From: COE1 sp965114465
GTDB lineage: Bacteria; Bacillota; Clostridia; Lachnospirales; Lachnospiraceae
Reading direction: 5' to 3'
Length of the DNA stretch: 12,978 bases
NCBI GenBank assembly: GCA_965114465.1
Contig: CBCOYO010000101.1
Location: forward strand, 1 to 12,978
The position numbers and the translations under genes were made by a program. The notes beneath the pieces are model-generated. The model saw only the letters and a list, made by a program, of their open reading frames with translations. It was not told the origin of the DNA and did not search any database. Position 1 is the first letter of the stretch. Each line of letters begins with the position of its first letter. Shown one piece after another: positions 1 to 6,883 of this stretch.

Positions 1-58
1 GCAAGATTGGAGAAATAAACAAGCAAGATGTGTCACTTATTTTTCTACAGTTCCTTAG
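1..58 (-). repeat. Dispersed repeat copy, left edge
   Basis: Read on the minus strand from 58 downward, this stretch aligns with the plus strand from 12876 onward at the other end of the window. Both begin CTAAGGAACT and share AAAATAA, CTTGT and a TTCTCC block in the same order, with one single-base gap; about 38 of the first 53 positions agree by eye. The two copies are therefore in inverted orientation about 12.8 kb apart. The copy runs off the left edge, so its true end is unseen. No ORF with a credible ribosome binding site starts in it. It could be an intergenic repeat family or a conserved untranslated element; which one is not decidable here. Confidence 0.5.
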
Positions 59-112
59 CTTATACTATATACACAACAACATAAATAGGATACTCCAAAC
101 CTGAATAACAGG

Positions 113-167
113 AAAGCAGGTCTAATGAATTAAACCTAACTATAGTTTAACGCATTAAACCTGCTTT
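113..167 (-). promoter_or_regulatory. Operator-like double palindrome
   Basis: Outer arms at 113-127 and 153-167 (15 bp) are complementary except for one position. Inside lie two smaller dyads with the same half-site: GTTTAA-4-TTAAAC at 145-160 (perfect) and GGTCTAA-4-TTAAACC at 119-136 (one mismatch). Their centres are 25 bp apart. The first overlaps the -10 of a leftward promoter and the second lies just downstream of it, the usual arrangement for a repressor that blocks initiation. The half-site does not match the BlaI-type dyads at 3330-3373, so another regulator (MarR, TetR or GntR type) is more likely. The controlled gene lies beyond the left edge. Confidence 0.55.
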
Positions 168-172
168 GTCAA
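144..172 (-). promoter_or_regulatory. Leftward sigma-A promoter
   Basis: On the minus strand a perfect -35 TTGACA (172-167) is followed by a 17-bp spacer and TAAACT (149-144) as -10. Transcription would start near 137 and run off the left edge. The first coding sequence is not in the window: no start codon with a proper ribosome binding site and open frame was found in the remaining 137 bases. The -10 lies inside an operator-like dyad, so repression is expected. Confidence 0.55.
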
Positions 173-410
173 TATTTTTTCATTTTTGTAACTATAACTT
201 CAATTACAATATTACAATTCACACCAACGCCAGATTTTGCACCAATTTACGAACATTCGATGTGAATTGCAACAATTGATGCACACAAAATGCTAAAGTA
301 AAAAAGCGAAAGCTTTTAGCATTTTGGCGCATAATTCCCACTACTTTGGCGTGGATGGTGAAAAGTAACATTACAATTACTTCCTTACTGTTCACTCCGT
401 TCCTGTAACA
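173..410. other. Intergenic region with nested inverted repeats
   Basis: No gene is visible here. The region holds two interleaved dyads: a perfect 9-bp one (CAATTCACA at 215-223 with TGTGAATTG at 261-269) and a 10-bp one with one mismatch (238-247 with 274-283). The terminator-like hairpin at 286-326 follows directly. The interleaving means that the two dyads cannot form as separate simple stems at the same time. The bases just beyond the BlaR1-like stop codon (about 357-420) also form an imperfect dyad. The region separates the end of the blaI/blaR1-like operon from a new leftward promoter. Confidence 0.4.
286..326 (-). terminator. Probable terminator after the blaR1-like gene
   Basis: Twelve-base arms at 286-297 and 315-326 (CAAAATGCTAAA and its complement) are perfectly complementary. 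Within them AAAAGC (302-307) can pair with GCTTTT (312-317) across a four-base loop. On the minus strand the inner stem is followed by a run of T residues, as in an intrinsic terminator for transcripts leaving the blaR1-like gene, whose stop codon is about 85 bp upstream. The structure is nearly symmetric and could also act on the plus strand, but no plus-strand gene is present. Confidence 0.55.
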
Positions 411-2900
411 CTACTTCACCATTTCACTTGTTACTGCAAATGTTTCTGACATAGATAATATCGTTCTGCCCCAGCCTTCTTCTGCCTCAATCGGATAGCT
501 GCTGCACACACCCCAAATATCATTGGGATATTCTTTTAATTCTACTTTATACAGCAGATCTCCCTCTTGTTTAATATAGATGCCATCTATCAGTGCATAA
601 TCGTTATCTGTTAATTCATGTTTGACCTGATCAGCAGTTTTCCCTTCAAAATGTGTTATCCCAAAACGAACCTGCTTATTTATCAAAGCAGTCCAAGTAT
701 TTTCCTCCTCCTGCTGCCAGTCACGTGCTGTTAAATAAATAGAATATCCGTCCCCTTGTGTCAGCACCGCTTCAACGTATTCTGCCTCGCCTTCATGATA
801 AGACTCCAAAACCGCTGTCTTCTTATTGTTACGTATCCAGTACACATCATTATTATACCAATCCATAAGAATATACTCTTGTTCTGCGCCGCTGACATAT
901 TGTAAAGTAAGTCTTTCTTTTTCGCCGCTGGGATTTTCAAAAGTTTCTACTTCTACTGCAATCTTGCCCTCCTTTATTTCGCACTGACCGATTCCGCCAG
1001 TTCCTATTCCAATATAATACTGAAAAAGTCCTGTTTTGGAAAATTCCATTTCATTTCCGTAAGAAACCCCCGTTCCCCATAAAGATGCATCGGTGCGTTC
1101 AAAATCAATGATCCATTTGCCGGATATTTCGTTAAAAACCTCTTGGTTTGGCTGCTCTATAATCCCCAATTCTATCAATTGCAATTTTAAATCCTCTGTA
1201 AATATTTCATCGCCCGGCGCACAGTCATTCTCAAACAAACAAGTAAGATACGTAAACATTTCTCCCTCCTGTTTAAATATTAAAAAACGACTGTTGCTGT
1301 AATCCGGTGTAACCCATCCATCTTCTGTAATGGAAGCGCCGCCTGCAAGTACAACATTTTCTGGTGAATCTGCCAAAAAAGAGAAATCCATTTGAAATAC
1401 TGGCAGTACCATGCCCTCCAAATTATCGTATGTATAGCACTGTTCCAATGATGTAATCCGCCAGTTAGAAAAATTGCATTCTGTAACGTCTGTTTTTACA
1501 GCCGTATAATACTCGTAATACACCTGTTTTTTTGCATTCTCTAGCACGATATCCGGAACATCAATCGTTTCCATTACAATTCCCTTATTAAACGCTTCTT
1601 CCCCTAAACCAAGCGCAATTTCTTCCATACCCATATCTTGTATGTTTTTATTATCCGCTGTGTTTTGCCCTATATTGTTTCGTTCTTGTTCTGTTGTGTT
1701 TTGCCCTATATTGTTTCGTTCTTGTTCTGCTGTGTTTTGCCCTATATTGTTTCGTTCTTGTTCTGTTGTATTTTGTTTTAGGTTGTTTTGTTCTTGTTCT
1801 GCTGTATTTTGCTCTAGGCTGTTTTGTTCTTGCGACTGATTGGCTGCTTTTACAGAACATCCCACAAGCGTTCCCAAGCTGATTGTCACGATTACCGCAC
1901 ACACAAGCAATGCCATTCCGTTTTTCTTAGCTGCTTTTGCCAAAATATTTTGAAACCGCTTTTTCATTACCTGCTTTCCTCCATAAAACTGCGTAGAAAA
2001 AACGGTTGTCCGTGTAAAATTCCTATGAAGTGTTGCATACAACGTTTCCGTGTAAGCTTTCCGCACATTAAAATCCGTTCCCTGCACCACGCTTTCATCA
2101 CACGACAGTTCCATATCGACAACGGCTTCCCGTTGCATCAGCCAAACCAGCGGATTAAACCAATGCATTGCGTTTGCAATAGTTAGTAAAAGCTTAAAAA
2201 ATACGTCATGCCGTTTTAAATGCACAAATTCATGCTTTAATATAAAGAATAATTCTTCCGTGGTGTACTGCTCATTTGGCAGAACCAATAAAGGATGAAA
2301 ACAGCCAATCACCATAGGACTTGCTGCTTCCATAGATTCGATTACTGGTACTGTTTGTTTAATATGGAGTTCTTCCGATAACTGTGCTGTTAATCGCAGA
2401 ATATTACTATCCTCCACACAAATTCCCTTTTTTACAATCTGCCGCCGATAATGCCAAAAGCTAACCAAATGAAATAAAATCATTCCCAGACAGCCTGCGA
2501 ACCATATTGCAGCAATCATGTCAAGCCATAAAAACGCTGCACTGCGTTTCTGCGGCTGTGATAAAACAGGCTGTATTATCTGTGCCGGAATCTCTACAAC
2601 AATTTGCTGACGAGGAAGGAATCTATTTTTGGCTGCATTATTTTGTGCATTTTCTTGTTGTGACAAGGTATGCATTTTTGTCTGTGACTGCAAATCTGCT
2701 GCGGATAAGTCTGTTGCGGAGTGTTGACTCCCTCCATTTATGGGAATAATAAAGCACAGTGCGAGAAATATCCATATCCAATAACGCCATTTTGCAGCAT
2801 AGCGTTTATTAATAAACGGCGACAGCATAAATAATACTAAAACTACAAAACTAAGAATTATAGATTCCTGCAAAACGGTAAGAAATAAATCGGTAATCAT
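411..2900 (-). CDS. BlaR1/M56-family membrane metalloprotease with lipobox-linked extracytoplasmic domain
   Basis: This is an 829-residue M56 (BlaR1/MecR1-type) membrane protease. In known relatives it senses a ligand outside and then relieves BlaI-type repression. Membrane segments are at about 10-28, 38-55, 121-149 and 329-348. The zinc site is HEFVH (223-227), with a downstream ELSCDE (264-269) supplying the third ligand. The fourth segment is unusual: a Lys-rich start, a hydrophobic core and LVGC ending at Cys348, exactly like a lipoprotein signal peptide. It is followed by five 12-residue repeats (about 355-415) rich in Gln, Asn and Glu, and then roughly 410 residues with no SxxK or KTG motif of a penicillin-binding sensor that I can see. 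The ATG overlaps the upstream repressor stop by 4 bp (ATGA), so the two are translationally coupled. The signal sensed is unknown. M56 assignment is firm; a beta-lactam role is not supported. Confidence 0.88.
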   Translation of the reverse strand: MITDLFLTVLQESIILSFVVLVLFMLSPFINKRYAAKWRYWIWIFLALCFIIPINGGSQHSATDLSAADLQSQTKMHTLSQQENAQNNAAKNRFLPRQQIVVEIPAQIIQPVLSQPQKRSAAFLWLDMIAAIWFAGCLGMILFHLVSFWHYRRQIVKKGICVEDSNILRLTAQLSEELHIKQTVPVIESMEAASPMVIGCFHPLLVLPNEQYTTEELFFILKHEFVHLKRHDVFFKLLLTIANAMHWFNPLVWLMQREAVVDMELSCDESVVQGTDFNVRKAYTETLYATLHRNFTRTTVFSTQFYGGKQVMKKRFQNILAKAAKKNGMALLVCAVIVTISLGTLVGCSVKAANQSQEQNSLEQNTAEQEQNNLKQNTTEQERNNIGQNTAEQERNNIGQNTTEQERNNIGQNTADNKNIQDMGMEEIALGLGEEAFNKGIVMETIDVPDIVLENAKKQVYYEYYTAVKTDVTECNFSNWRITSLEQCYTYDNLEGMVLPVFQMDFSFLADSPENVVLAGGASITEDGWVTPDYSNSRFLIFKQEGEMFTYLTCLFENDCAPGDEIFTEDLKLQLIELGIIEQPNQEVFNEISGKWIIDFERTDASLWGTGVSYGNEMEFSKTGLFQYYIGIGTGGIGQCEIKEGKIAVEVETFENPSGEKERLTLQYVSGAEQEYILMDWYNNDVYWIRNNKKTAVLESYHEGEAEYVEAVLTQGDGYSIYLTARDWQQEEENTWTALINKQVRFGITHFEGKTADQVKHELTDNDYALIDGIYIKQEGDLLYKVELKEYPNDIWGVCSSYPIEAEEGWGRTILSMSETFAVTSEMVK
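1657..1836 (-). repeat. Five tandem 36-bp repeats inside the blaR1-like gene
   Basis: Units lie at 1657-1692, 1693-1728, 1729-1764, 1765-1800 and 1801-1836. The first three differ at a single base; the last two, nearest the membrane segment, are more diverged. Each unit encodes 12 residues of the type EQERNNIGQNTA, so unit gain or loss keeps the frame. The tract sits immediately after the lipobox-like Cys348 and would serve as a flexible, hydrophilic stalk between the membrane and the outer domain. The near identity of three units suggests recent expansion by slippage or recombination. Confidence 0.95.
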
Positions 2901-3319
2901 AATTTTTCCTCCGTAGACTGCACTTCCTCTGCGGAATACTGATCTTCCATATCATCTAAAAACTTTCTAAGTTCTGCCATATCGGTGTTTTTCAATTCCC
3001 GATTGTTGTACAGTGTTGCAACCATATTTTGAATGGAATTGTTGTACAATTTTTGTAGAAAGTTTTTGCTTTCTCTTGTCTTGTAATCGTTTTCTGAAAT
3101 AATCGGCGTGTACAGATTCGTTCCGGTGGAACGGTCACAGTTGACAAATCCTTTCTCTGACAAGCGCGATAACGAAGTCATTAGTGTTGAAAGCTGCCAT
3201 TTTCTCCGTTCCTGCAGTTCCTTTAAAATCTGATTAGATGTTACAGCGGCATTGCTATTCCATATTATTTGCATAATTTCGAGTTCTGCGTCCCCGAGTT
3301 TTTTAAGTGTATTGCTCAT
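2897..3319 (-). CDS. BlaI/MecI/CopY-family transcriptional repressor
   Basis: This 140-residue protein matches the BlaI/MecI family in length and layout. An N-terminal winged helix (about 7-72, LGDAELEIMQIIW through the wing TGTNLYTP) is followed by a helical dimerisation part (about 82-125). It should bind the two dyads in its own promoter and repress itself and the protease gene downstream, with which it shares a 4-bp overlap. The start is supported by AGGAGG seven bases upstream. In the staphylococcal proteins the inducing cleavage falls in a Leu-Asn-Phe stretch; the aligned residues here are Ala-Thr-Leu (101-103), so cleavage, if it occurs, must use another site. The target genes beyond this operon are unknown and no beta-lactamase is nearby. 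Confidence 0.9.
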   Translation of the reverse strand: MSNTLKKLGDAELEIMQIIWNSNAAVTSNQILKELQERRKWQLSTLMTSLSRLSEKGFVNCDRSTGTNLYTPIISENDYKTRESKNFLQKLYNNSIQNMVATLYNNRELKNTDMAELRKFLDDMEDQYSAEEVQSTEEKL

Positions 3320-3329
3320 AAAAAATCCT

Positions 3330-3373
3330 CCTAATATACGTTTGTATAATTTATTATACGAGCGTATATTAGG
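3330..3373 (-). promoter_or_regulatory. Two-operator palindrome for the BlaI-like repressor
   Basis: A 44-bp near-perfect palindrome has arms CCTAATATACG (3330-3340) and its complement at 3363-3373. It contains two dyads of the form TATAC-4-GTATA, at 3335-3348 and 3355-3368, centred 20 bp apart, about two helical turns. The 3355-3368 dyad covers the -10 and part of the spacer; the other covers the start site and leader. This is the expected place for autorepression by a BlaI-type protein. The dyads resemble but are not identical to the classical TACA-TGTA operators, as recalled from the family. Confidence 0.75.
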
Positions 3374-3381
3374 ATTGTCAA
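3353..3381 (-). promoter_or_regulatory. Consensus sigma-A promoter of the blaI/blaR1-like operon
   Basis: On the minus strand TTGACA (3381-3376), a 17-bp spacer and TATAAT (3358-3353) match both hexamers perfectly at ideal spacing. The start site would fall near 3346, giving a leader of about 27 bases before the ATG at 3319, with AGGAGG in it. So strong a promoter under a double operator implies low basal expression and a large induction range. Confidence 0.85.
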
Positions 3382-3583
3382 GTGATATTTTTTATGCAAA
3401 TGATAAAAAGCAATCGGTCAGTCGATTATGAATAGCTGGTGTAACATTTGCTTCGTAACTATACTCGTTAATGCATTTATCTGCCGATTTCTGTTCAACA
3501 TTGCCGATGTACTTACTCGTTATACATTTAGGTCGGCAAATGTTTTCGTTCATGAATATAATACAAAATAACTTACCGATATC
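3382..3583. other. Intergenic region with short direct and inverted repeats
   Basis: There is no gene here. TACTCGTTA occurs at 3462-3470 and 3514-3522, each followed within a few bases by CATTTA. TGCCGAT occurs at 3482-3488 and 3502-3508, and its complement TCGGCA at 3533-3538. AACATTTGC (3443-3451) is complementary to GCAAATGTT (3536-3544), so the whole 102-bp stretch can fold back on itself. This may be a small decayed repeat element or a structured 3' region of the upstream ORF; I do not recognise it. Confidence 0.4.
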
Positions 3584-3850
3584 TTAGCTTGCCAACATCG
3601 CTGCTTTAGAATACAGCATTTGAATCACTTTTAATACTTGTTCTGATGACAAAATTTCCTTTATTGCAGCTTCAAATTCCGTTTTATTGCTACAGATAAA
3701 TTCCGGTGTAAACTGTTCACAATCTTCCTCAAAACTACTTTCCAATGTAATTGCCACTAAACCTAGAAATCTTTTTAATCTTCTATCGGACAATACTTCC
3801 ACTGATACGATTTTCCGCCGATTATTTCGTGAGATTCCTGTGATATGCAT
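3584..3850 (-). CDS. Uncharacterised small protein, overlapping its upstream neighbour
   Basis: The open frame encodes up to 88 residues and I do not recognise it. It is predicted soluble; after a basic start it is acidic and helical (FEEDCEQF... FEAAIKEILSSEQVLKVIQMLY). It overlaps the 3' end of the 222-residue ORF by 76 bases in the -1 frame. If ATG 3850 is used, a weak GGA lies 9 bases upstream. GTG at 3802 or TTG at 3793 would reduce the overlap to roughly 20-30 bases and leave the part that looks most protein-like (LKRFLGLVAITLES onward). Three readings are open: a translationally coupled second gene, a -1 frameshift extension, or the tail of one ancestral protein split by an indel. No classical slippery heptamer was seen before the upstream stop. 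Confidence 0.5.
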   Translation of the reverse strand: MHITGISRNNRRKIVSVEVLSDRRLKRFLGLVAITLESSFEEDCEQFTPEFICSNKTEFEAAIKEILSSEQVLKVIQMLYSKAAMLAS

Positions 3851-4443
3851 ATAAATTCATCCATATTTATATATTTTTGCATGGCAGTCCTTATTTCCTC
3901 CTCTGTCATTTCAACATCTGAGCATGCCCAAATCCCTTTAAAAATAACTTCGCCTTCAAACAAAAACGGAACATCTTCTCCATATTCGTCATTCCAATAT
4001 ACATTTGCTGTCCCAGACCATCTCATAAAAAATATATTTCCACGTCGTTGCAAAAATTCAATTTTTCCCTTTGTAACATCTTCATGTTCAAATACGCACA
4101 AACATCCAGCTTCCTCTTCATTATCATTGTACTCAGATACCCAAGTCAATGTTTGTCCTTCTAAGTCCTTCCATGATGAAAGTTCCACTGCAAATCCATT
4201 ATTGTGATAAAGGCGCGGACTTACTGACTCATAAATGGGTTCCTCACCCTCATCCAACTCCTCTTGTTCCTCCTCACTTAATTCATAGACAAAATGACCT
4301 TTTGCCATTGCTATATCAATTTTCCAGCTAAATTCTTCTTCCTCTATGCAGTTCCCTGCCCACCTATTATGTTTTGGCTCACTATAACTTGCATAAACAG
4401 AAGCTTTTTTTACATCAAATTTTAATTTTCCTAATTGAAACAT
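3775..4443 (-). CDS. Uncharacterised acidic cytoplasmic protein
   Basis: I do not recognise this 222-residue protein. It has no signal peptide or membrane segment, is strongly acidic (a run of Glu/Asp near residues 55-70 and many Glu elsewhere) and is rich in Trp and Tyr, suggesting a compact beta-rich soluble fold. ATG 4443 was chosen over upstream in-frame starts because AAGGAGG lies 8 bases before it, and a promoter candidate at 4464-4492 overlaps the longer frame. Its size, acidity and pairing with a second small acidic ORF resemble immunity-type or other small accessory proteins, but no toxin is nearby, so this is only a resemblance. Confidence 0.7.
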   Translation of the reverse strand: MFQLGKLKFDVKKASVYASYSEPKHNRWAGNCIEEEEFSWKIDIAMAKGHFVYELSEEEQEELDEGEEPIYESVSPRLYHNNGFAVELSSWKDLEGQTLTWVSEYNDNEEEAGCLCVFEHEDVTKGKIEFLQRRGNIFFMRWSGTANVYWNDEYGEDVPFLFEGEVIFKGIWACSDVEMTEEEIRTAMQKYINMDEFICISQESHEIIGGKSYQWKYCPIED

Positions 4444-4463
4444 TCCTTCTTCCTCCTTCATAA

Positions 4464-4492
4464 TATATAAACATAAGTTTGCTTTTTTCCAA
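4464..4492 (-). promoter_or_regulatory. Candidate promoter for the two uncharacterised ORFs
   Basis: On the minus strand TTGGAA (4492-4487), a 17-bp spacer and TATATA (4469-4464) each match the consensus at four of six positions. The ATG at 4443 follows after about 20 bases containing AAGGAGG. It gives the uncharacterised pair its own start after the ABC permease gene, where I see no clear terminator. Confidence 0.4.
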
Positions 4493-4558
4493 TTTCTGCA
4501 CAACAATTCCGCTTTTATCGTACCATTTTTTCACCCTTCATTCAAGAAAATTCACTGA

Positions 4559-6883
4559 TTACGAATCTTTTACAGCATCCACAATCGCCATTGAGCTAAT
4601 CTGTTTTATAGGGCGTCGAATTGCAATTACAGCGGAAACAAGGCAGAGCACTACAATCAATAAAAGAGAAGGCAGAGGAACTTTCCAGCCGATTCCCCAT
4701 TTATCGGAAATTAAAAATTGGAACATTATCTTATTAAATGGCAGCCCAAAAATACATCCCACAACACACCCCAACAGCGCATAAGTCAATGCTTCGGCAG
4801 CTATCATTTTGGAAAGCTGTTCTGTTCCCATACCAATAGAGCGCATAATGCCATACTGTTTTATCCTTGAAGCGACGCTTGCGTTCATACTGTTAAAAAT
4901 ATGAAACACTGTAATCAAGGCAATTATAATCAAGAAGCCATAAATAAAAACTGCTCCTGTATCATAAGCGCTCTGCGCTTCCGCATTTGACAGCCGCTTA
5001 TCGGAAATCGAACTATCCTCGGGAATTATATTTCGTACTGCAAAAAGCGCTGTATCACTATTGGCAGCAGATAGCTGTATATCCAACGCTGCATAACCCA
5101 AATCTCCCGCTAATGCGATAAATGTCTGTTCCGAACACACTATACAGCCGAAACTGCCTGCACGATTAACCGTATCCGCATTAATCAATATTCCGGCTAT
5201 TGTCACTTGTTTCTTCCCGAAAACAGTATCCACTGTTAAGGTATCTCCAATCTCTAAATGTAAATTTTCTTGATAGAGCATTAGTACGGATGCCGGATTC
5301 TTTAATACAGGTGCGATACTTCCTTGATTTAAAGCTTTTTTTGCCCATTGTAGCTGCTTATCGTCATAGGATATCAACGTAATTGTACCCGCGCCGTTAT
5401 CGGCTGAAACAGGAATATTTGCTTGCTCCATTCTGCCAAACACATTTGCCACATCGGGGATTGCTGCTATTTTATCAACCAATGTTCTATCCAGCGGCGT
5501 GCTTCCCCTTGTAATGGATATATCTGCCGCAGACGGCGCAAGTGCCGGCATTCCTTGATTTAAGAAAACGACCAATACCTGAAAGGATAAAAACATTATA
5601 ATACTGATTGCAAAGGAGCAAGTCATAAGAACTAAATTTTTTCTGTTTGACAGCGCATGAAAAATTCCCATACTAGTTTCTATATGAAAAAATGATGTAT
5701 TGGCTGCTTTTTTCATCTGGGTATACTGTGTACTTCCGCTGACAGCAGTTATCGGCGATACTTTTGCCGCTTTTCTTGCTGGCGATAAAGATGCCAAAAA
5801 CACGATTAAGAATCCAATCACAACACCCGCCGCCAAGCCGCTTACACTCCATTGAAAAAGAGGGATTTCCGAAAACCGCTCTTTACTAATGGATTTTAAC
5901 AGCAAACAGGCACACCATGTTATAACCTGACCTGCAATTAATCCAATGGGAACGCCTTTCAAGCTTTGGCGCAATCCTTGAAAAATTACAAAGTGCTGCA
6001 CCTGTTTTTTTGACGCTCCCAGACACCGCAGCAAACCATAGAATTGCATCCGCTCCAAAACATTTGTATGAAAACTGGCGGCAATCATAACAGTCCCCGC
6101 CGCCAACACCAAAAGGACAAGAAACACTGCAACAATATACAATGACTGCATCATACTATTTTTGCTCTGCCCCATTAAACCCAAAAGCGCCGTATTCTCC
6201 GCCACTTGGTTCTCCATTAATCCATAAATTTCTTTTATCTGCCGGATCACAGGCTGTATCTCTACGCCGTTTTTAAATTGAATGCGAAAGGTTGTTCCCT
6301 CCTTGGCATTTTCATCTGCAATGGCGCAAAACCCCTCCTCGCTCAATACCATGCCGTAAATATCTGCTTTCAGCAGACTGCCCAGATTTTCAAAAGCTCC
6401 TGTAATGCGATATGCTCTCTGTGAACCGTCCGGCACGGTAACCAAAACCGTTTCGCCAATAGCAAGCCCCAATTGCTCCAAAGCTGCTTGATTCAGCAAT
6501 GCTTCATTGGAATCAACAGGATATTTTCCGCTTTGCATCTTCATCTCTGTTAAAGTTGAAAAAGCCGTTTCTGCAGCACCGACAAAACTTACTGTTTTTT
6601 GCCCAATTGTTCCAGTGCTTCCTTGATAGACCCAGCCACAAACAGCCACATCAATTCTAGCAGCAATTATTTCACTAATCTGCGTATCAATCCCTCTCAG
6701 ACTGATATGATACTCTCCGTTTGTCTTAATAAAATAACCCTTCTGCGCACGCAGCGCCATATCCGCCATACTAAAAATAACCGTTACAAGCAGTACTGAC
6801 AAAGCAATGCACAGAACTGATATTCTATTTTTCTTTCGATGTACTTTTTCATATTGGGGAACAAAATCAAGATAGTGTTTCAC
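4559..6883 (-). CDS. ABC transporter permease with two FtsX units
   Basis: This 774-residue permease carries two FtsX/MacB-type units. Membrane segments are at about 22-40, 248-270, 310-332 and 345-367, then 416-440, 643-665, 697-715 and 737-755. Each half has a roughly 200-residue extracytoplasmic domain after its first segment (about 41-247 and 441-642). Matching cytoplasmic coupling motifs occur in both halves (RMQFYGLLRCLGAS at 278-291, RIKQYGIMRSIGMG at 673-686), a sign of internal duplication. The start is GTG, sharing GTGA with the ATPase stop. Eight segments and two outer domains differ from BceB-type permeases (ten segments, one domain). Likely roles are mechanotransmission or export of a peptide, lipid or drug; the substrate is not readable from sequence. 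Confidence 0.9.
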   Translation of the reverse strand: MKHYLDFVPQYEKVHRKKNRISVLCIALSVLLVTVIFSMADMALRAQKGYFIKTNGEYHISLRGIDTQISEIIAARIDVAVCGWVYQGSTGTIGQKTVSFVGAAETAFSTLTEMKMQSGKYPVDSNEALLNQAALEQLGLAIGETVLVTVPDGSQRAYRITGAFENLGSLLKADIYGMVLSEEGFCAIADENAKEGTTFRIQFKNGVEIQPVIRQIKEIYGLMENQVAENTALLGLMGQSKNSMMQSLYIVAVFLVLLVLAAGTVMIAASFHTNVLERMQFYGLLRCLGASKKQVQHFVIFQGLRQSLKGVPIGLIAGQVITWCACLLLKSISKERFSEIPLFQWSVSGLAAGVVIGFLIVFLASLSPARKAAKVSPITAVSGSTQYTQMKKAANTSFFHIETSMGIFHALSNRKNLVLMTCSFAISIIMFLSFQVLVVFLNQGMPALAPSAADISITRGSTPLDRTLVDKIAAIPDVANVFGRMEQANIPVSADNGAGTITLISYDDKQLQWAKKALNQGSIAPVLKNPASVLMLYQENLHLEIGDTLTVDTVFGKKQVTIAGILINADTVNRAGSFGCIVCSEQTFIALAGDLGYAALDIQLSAANSDTALFAVRNIIPEDSSISDKRLSNAEAQSAYDTGAVFIYGFLIIIALITVFHIFNSMNASVASRIKQYGIMRSIGMGTEQLSKMIAAEALTYALLGCVVGCIFGLPFNKIMFQFLISDKWGIGWKVPLPSLLLIVVLCLVSAVIAIRRPIKQISSMAIVDAVKDS

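Noticed and set aside
1642..1902. Cys/Phe/Arg-rich open frames on both strands over the 36-bp repeats
   Set aside because: They arise because the 36-bp unit, a multiple of three, lacks stops in several frames; the repeat belongs to the M56 protein.
411..3319. Beta-lactam resistance operon
   Set aside because: The repressor and M56 protease are of the Bla/Mec type, but no beta-lactamase or penicillin-binding protein gene is present and the sensor domain lacks the SxxK and KTG motifs.
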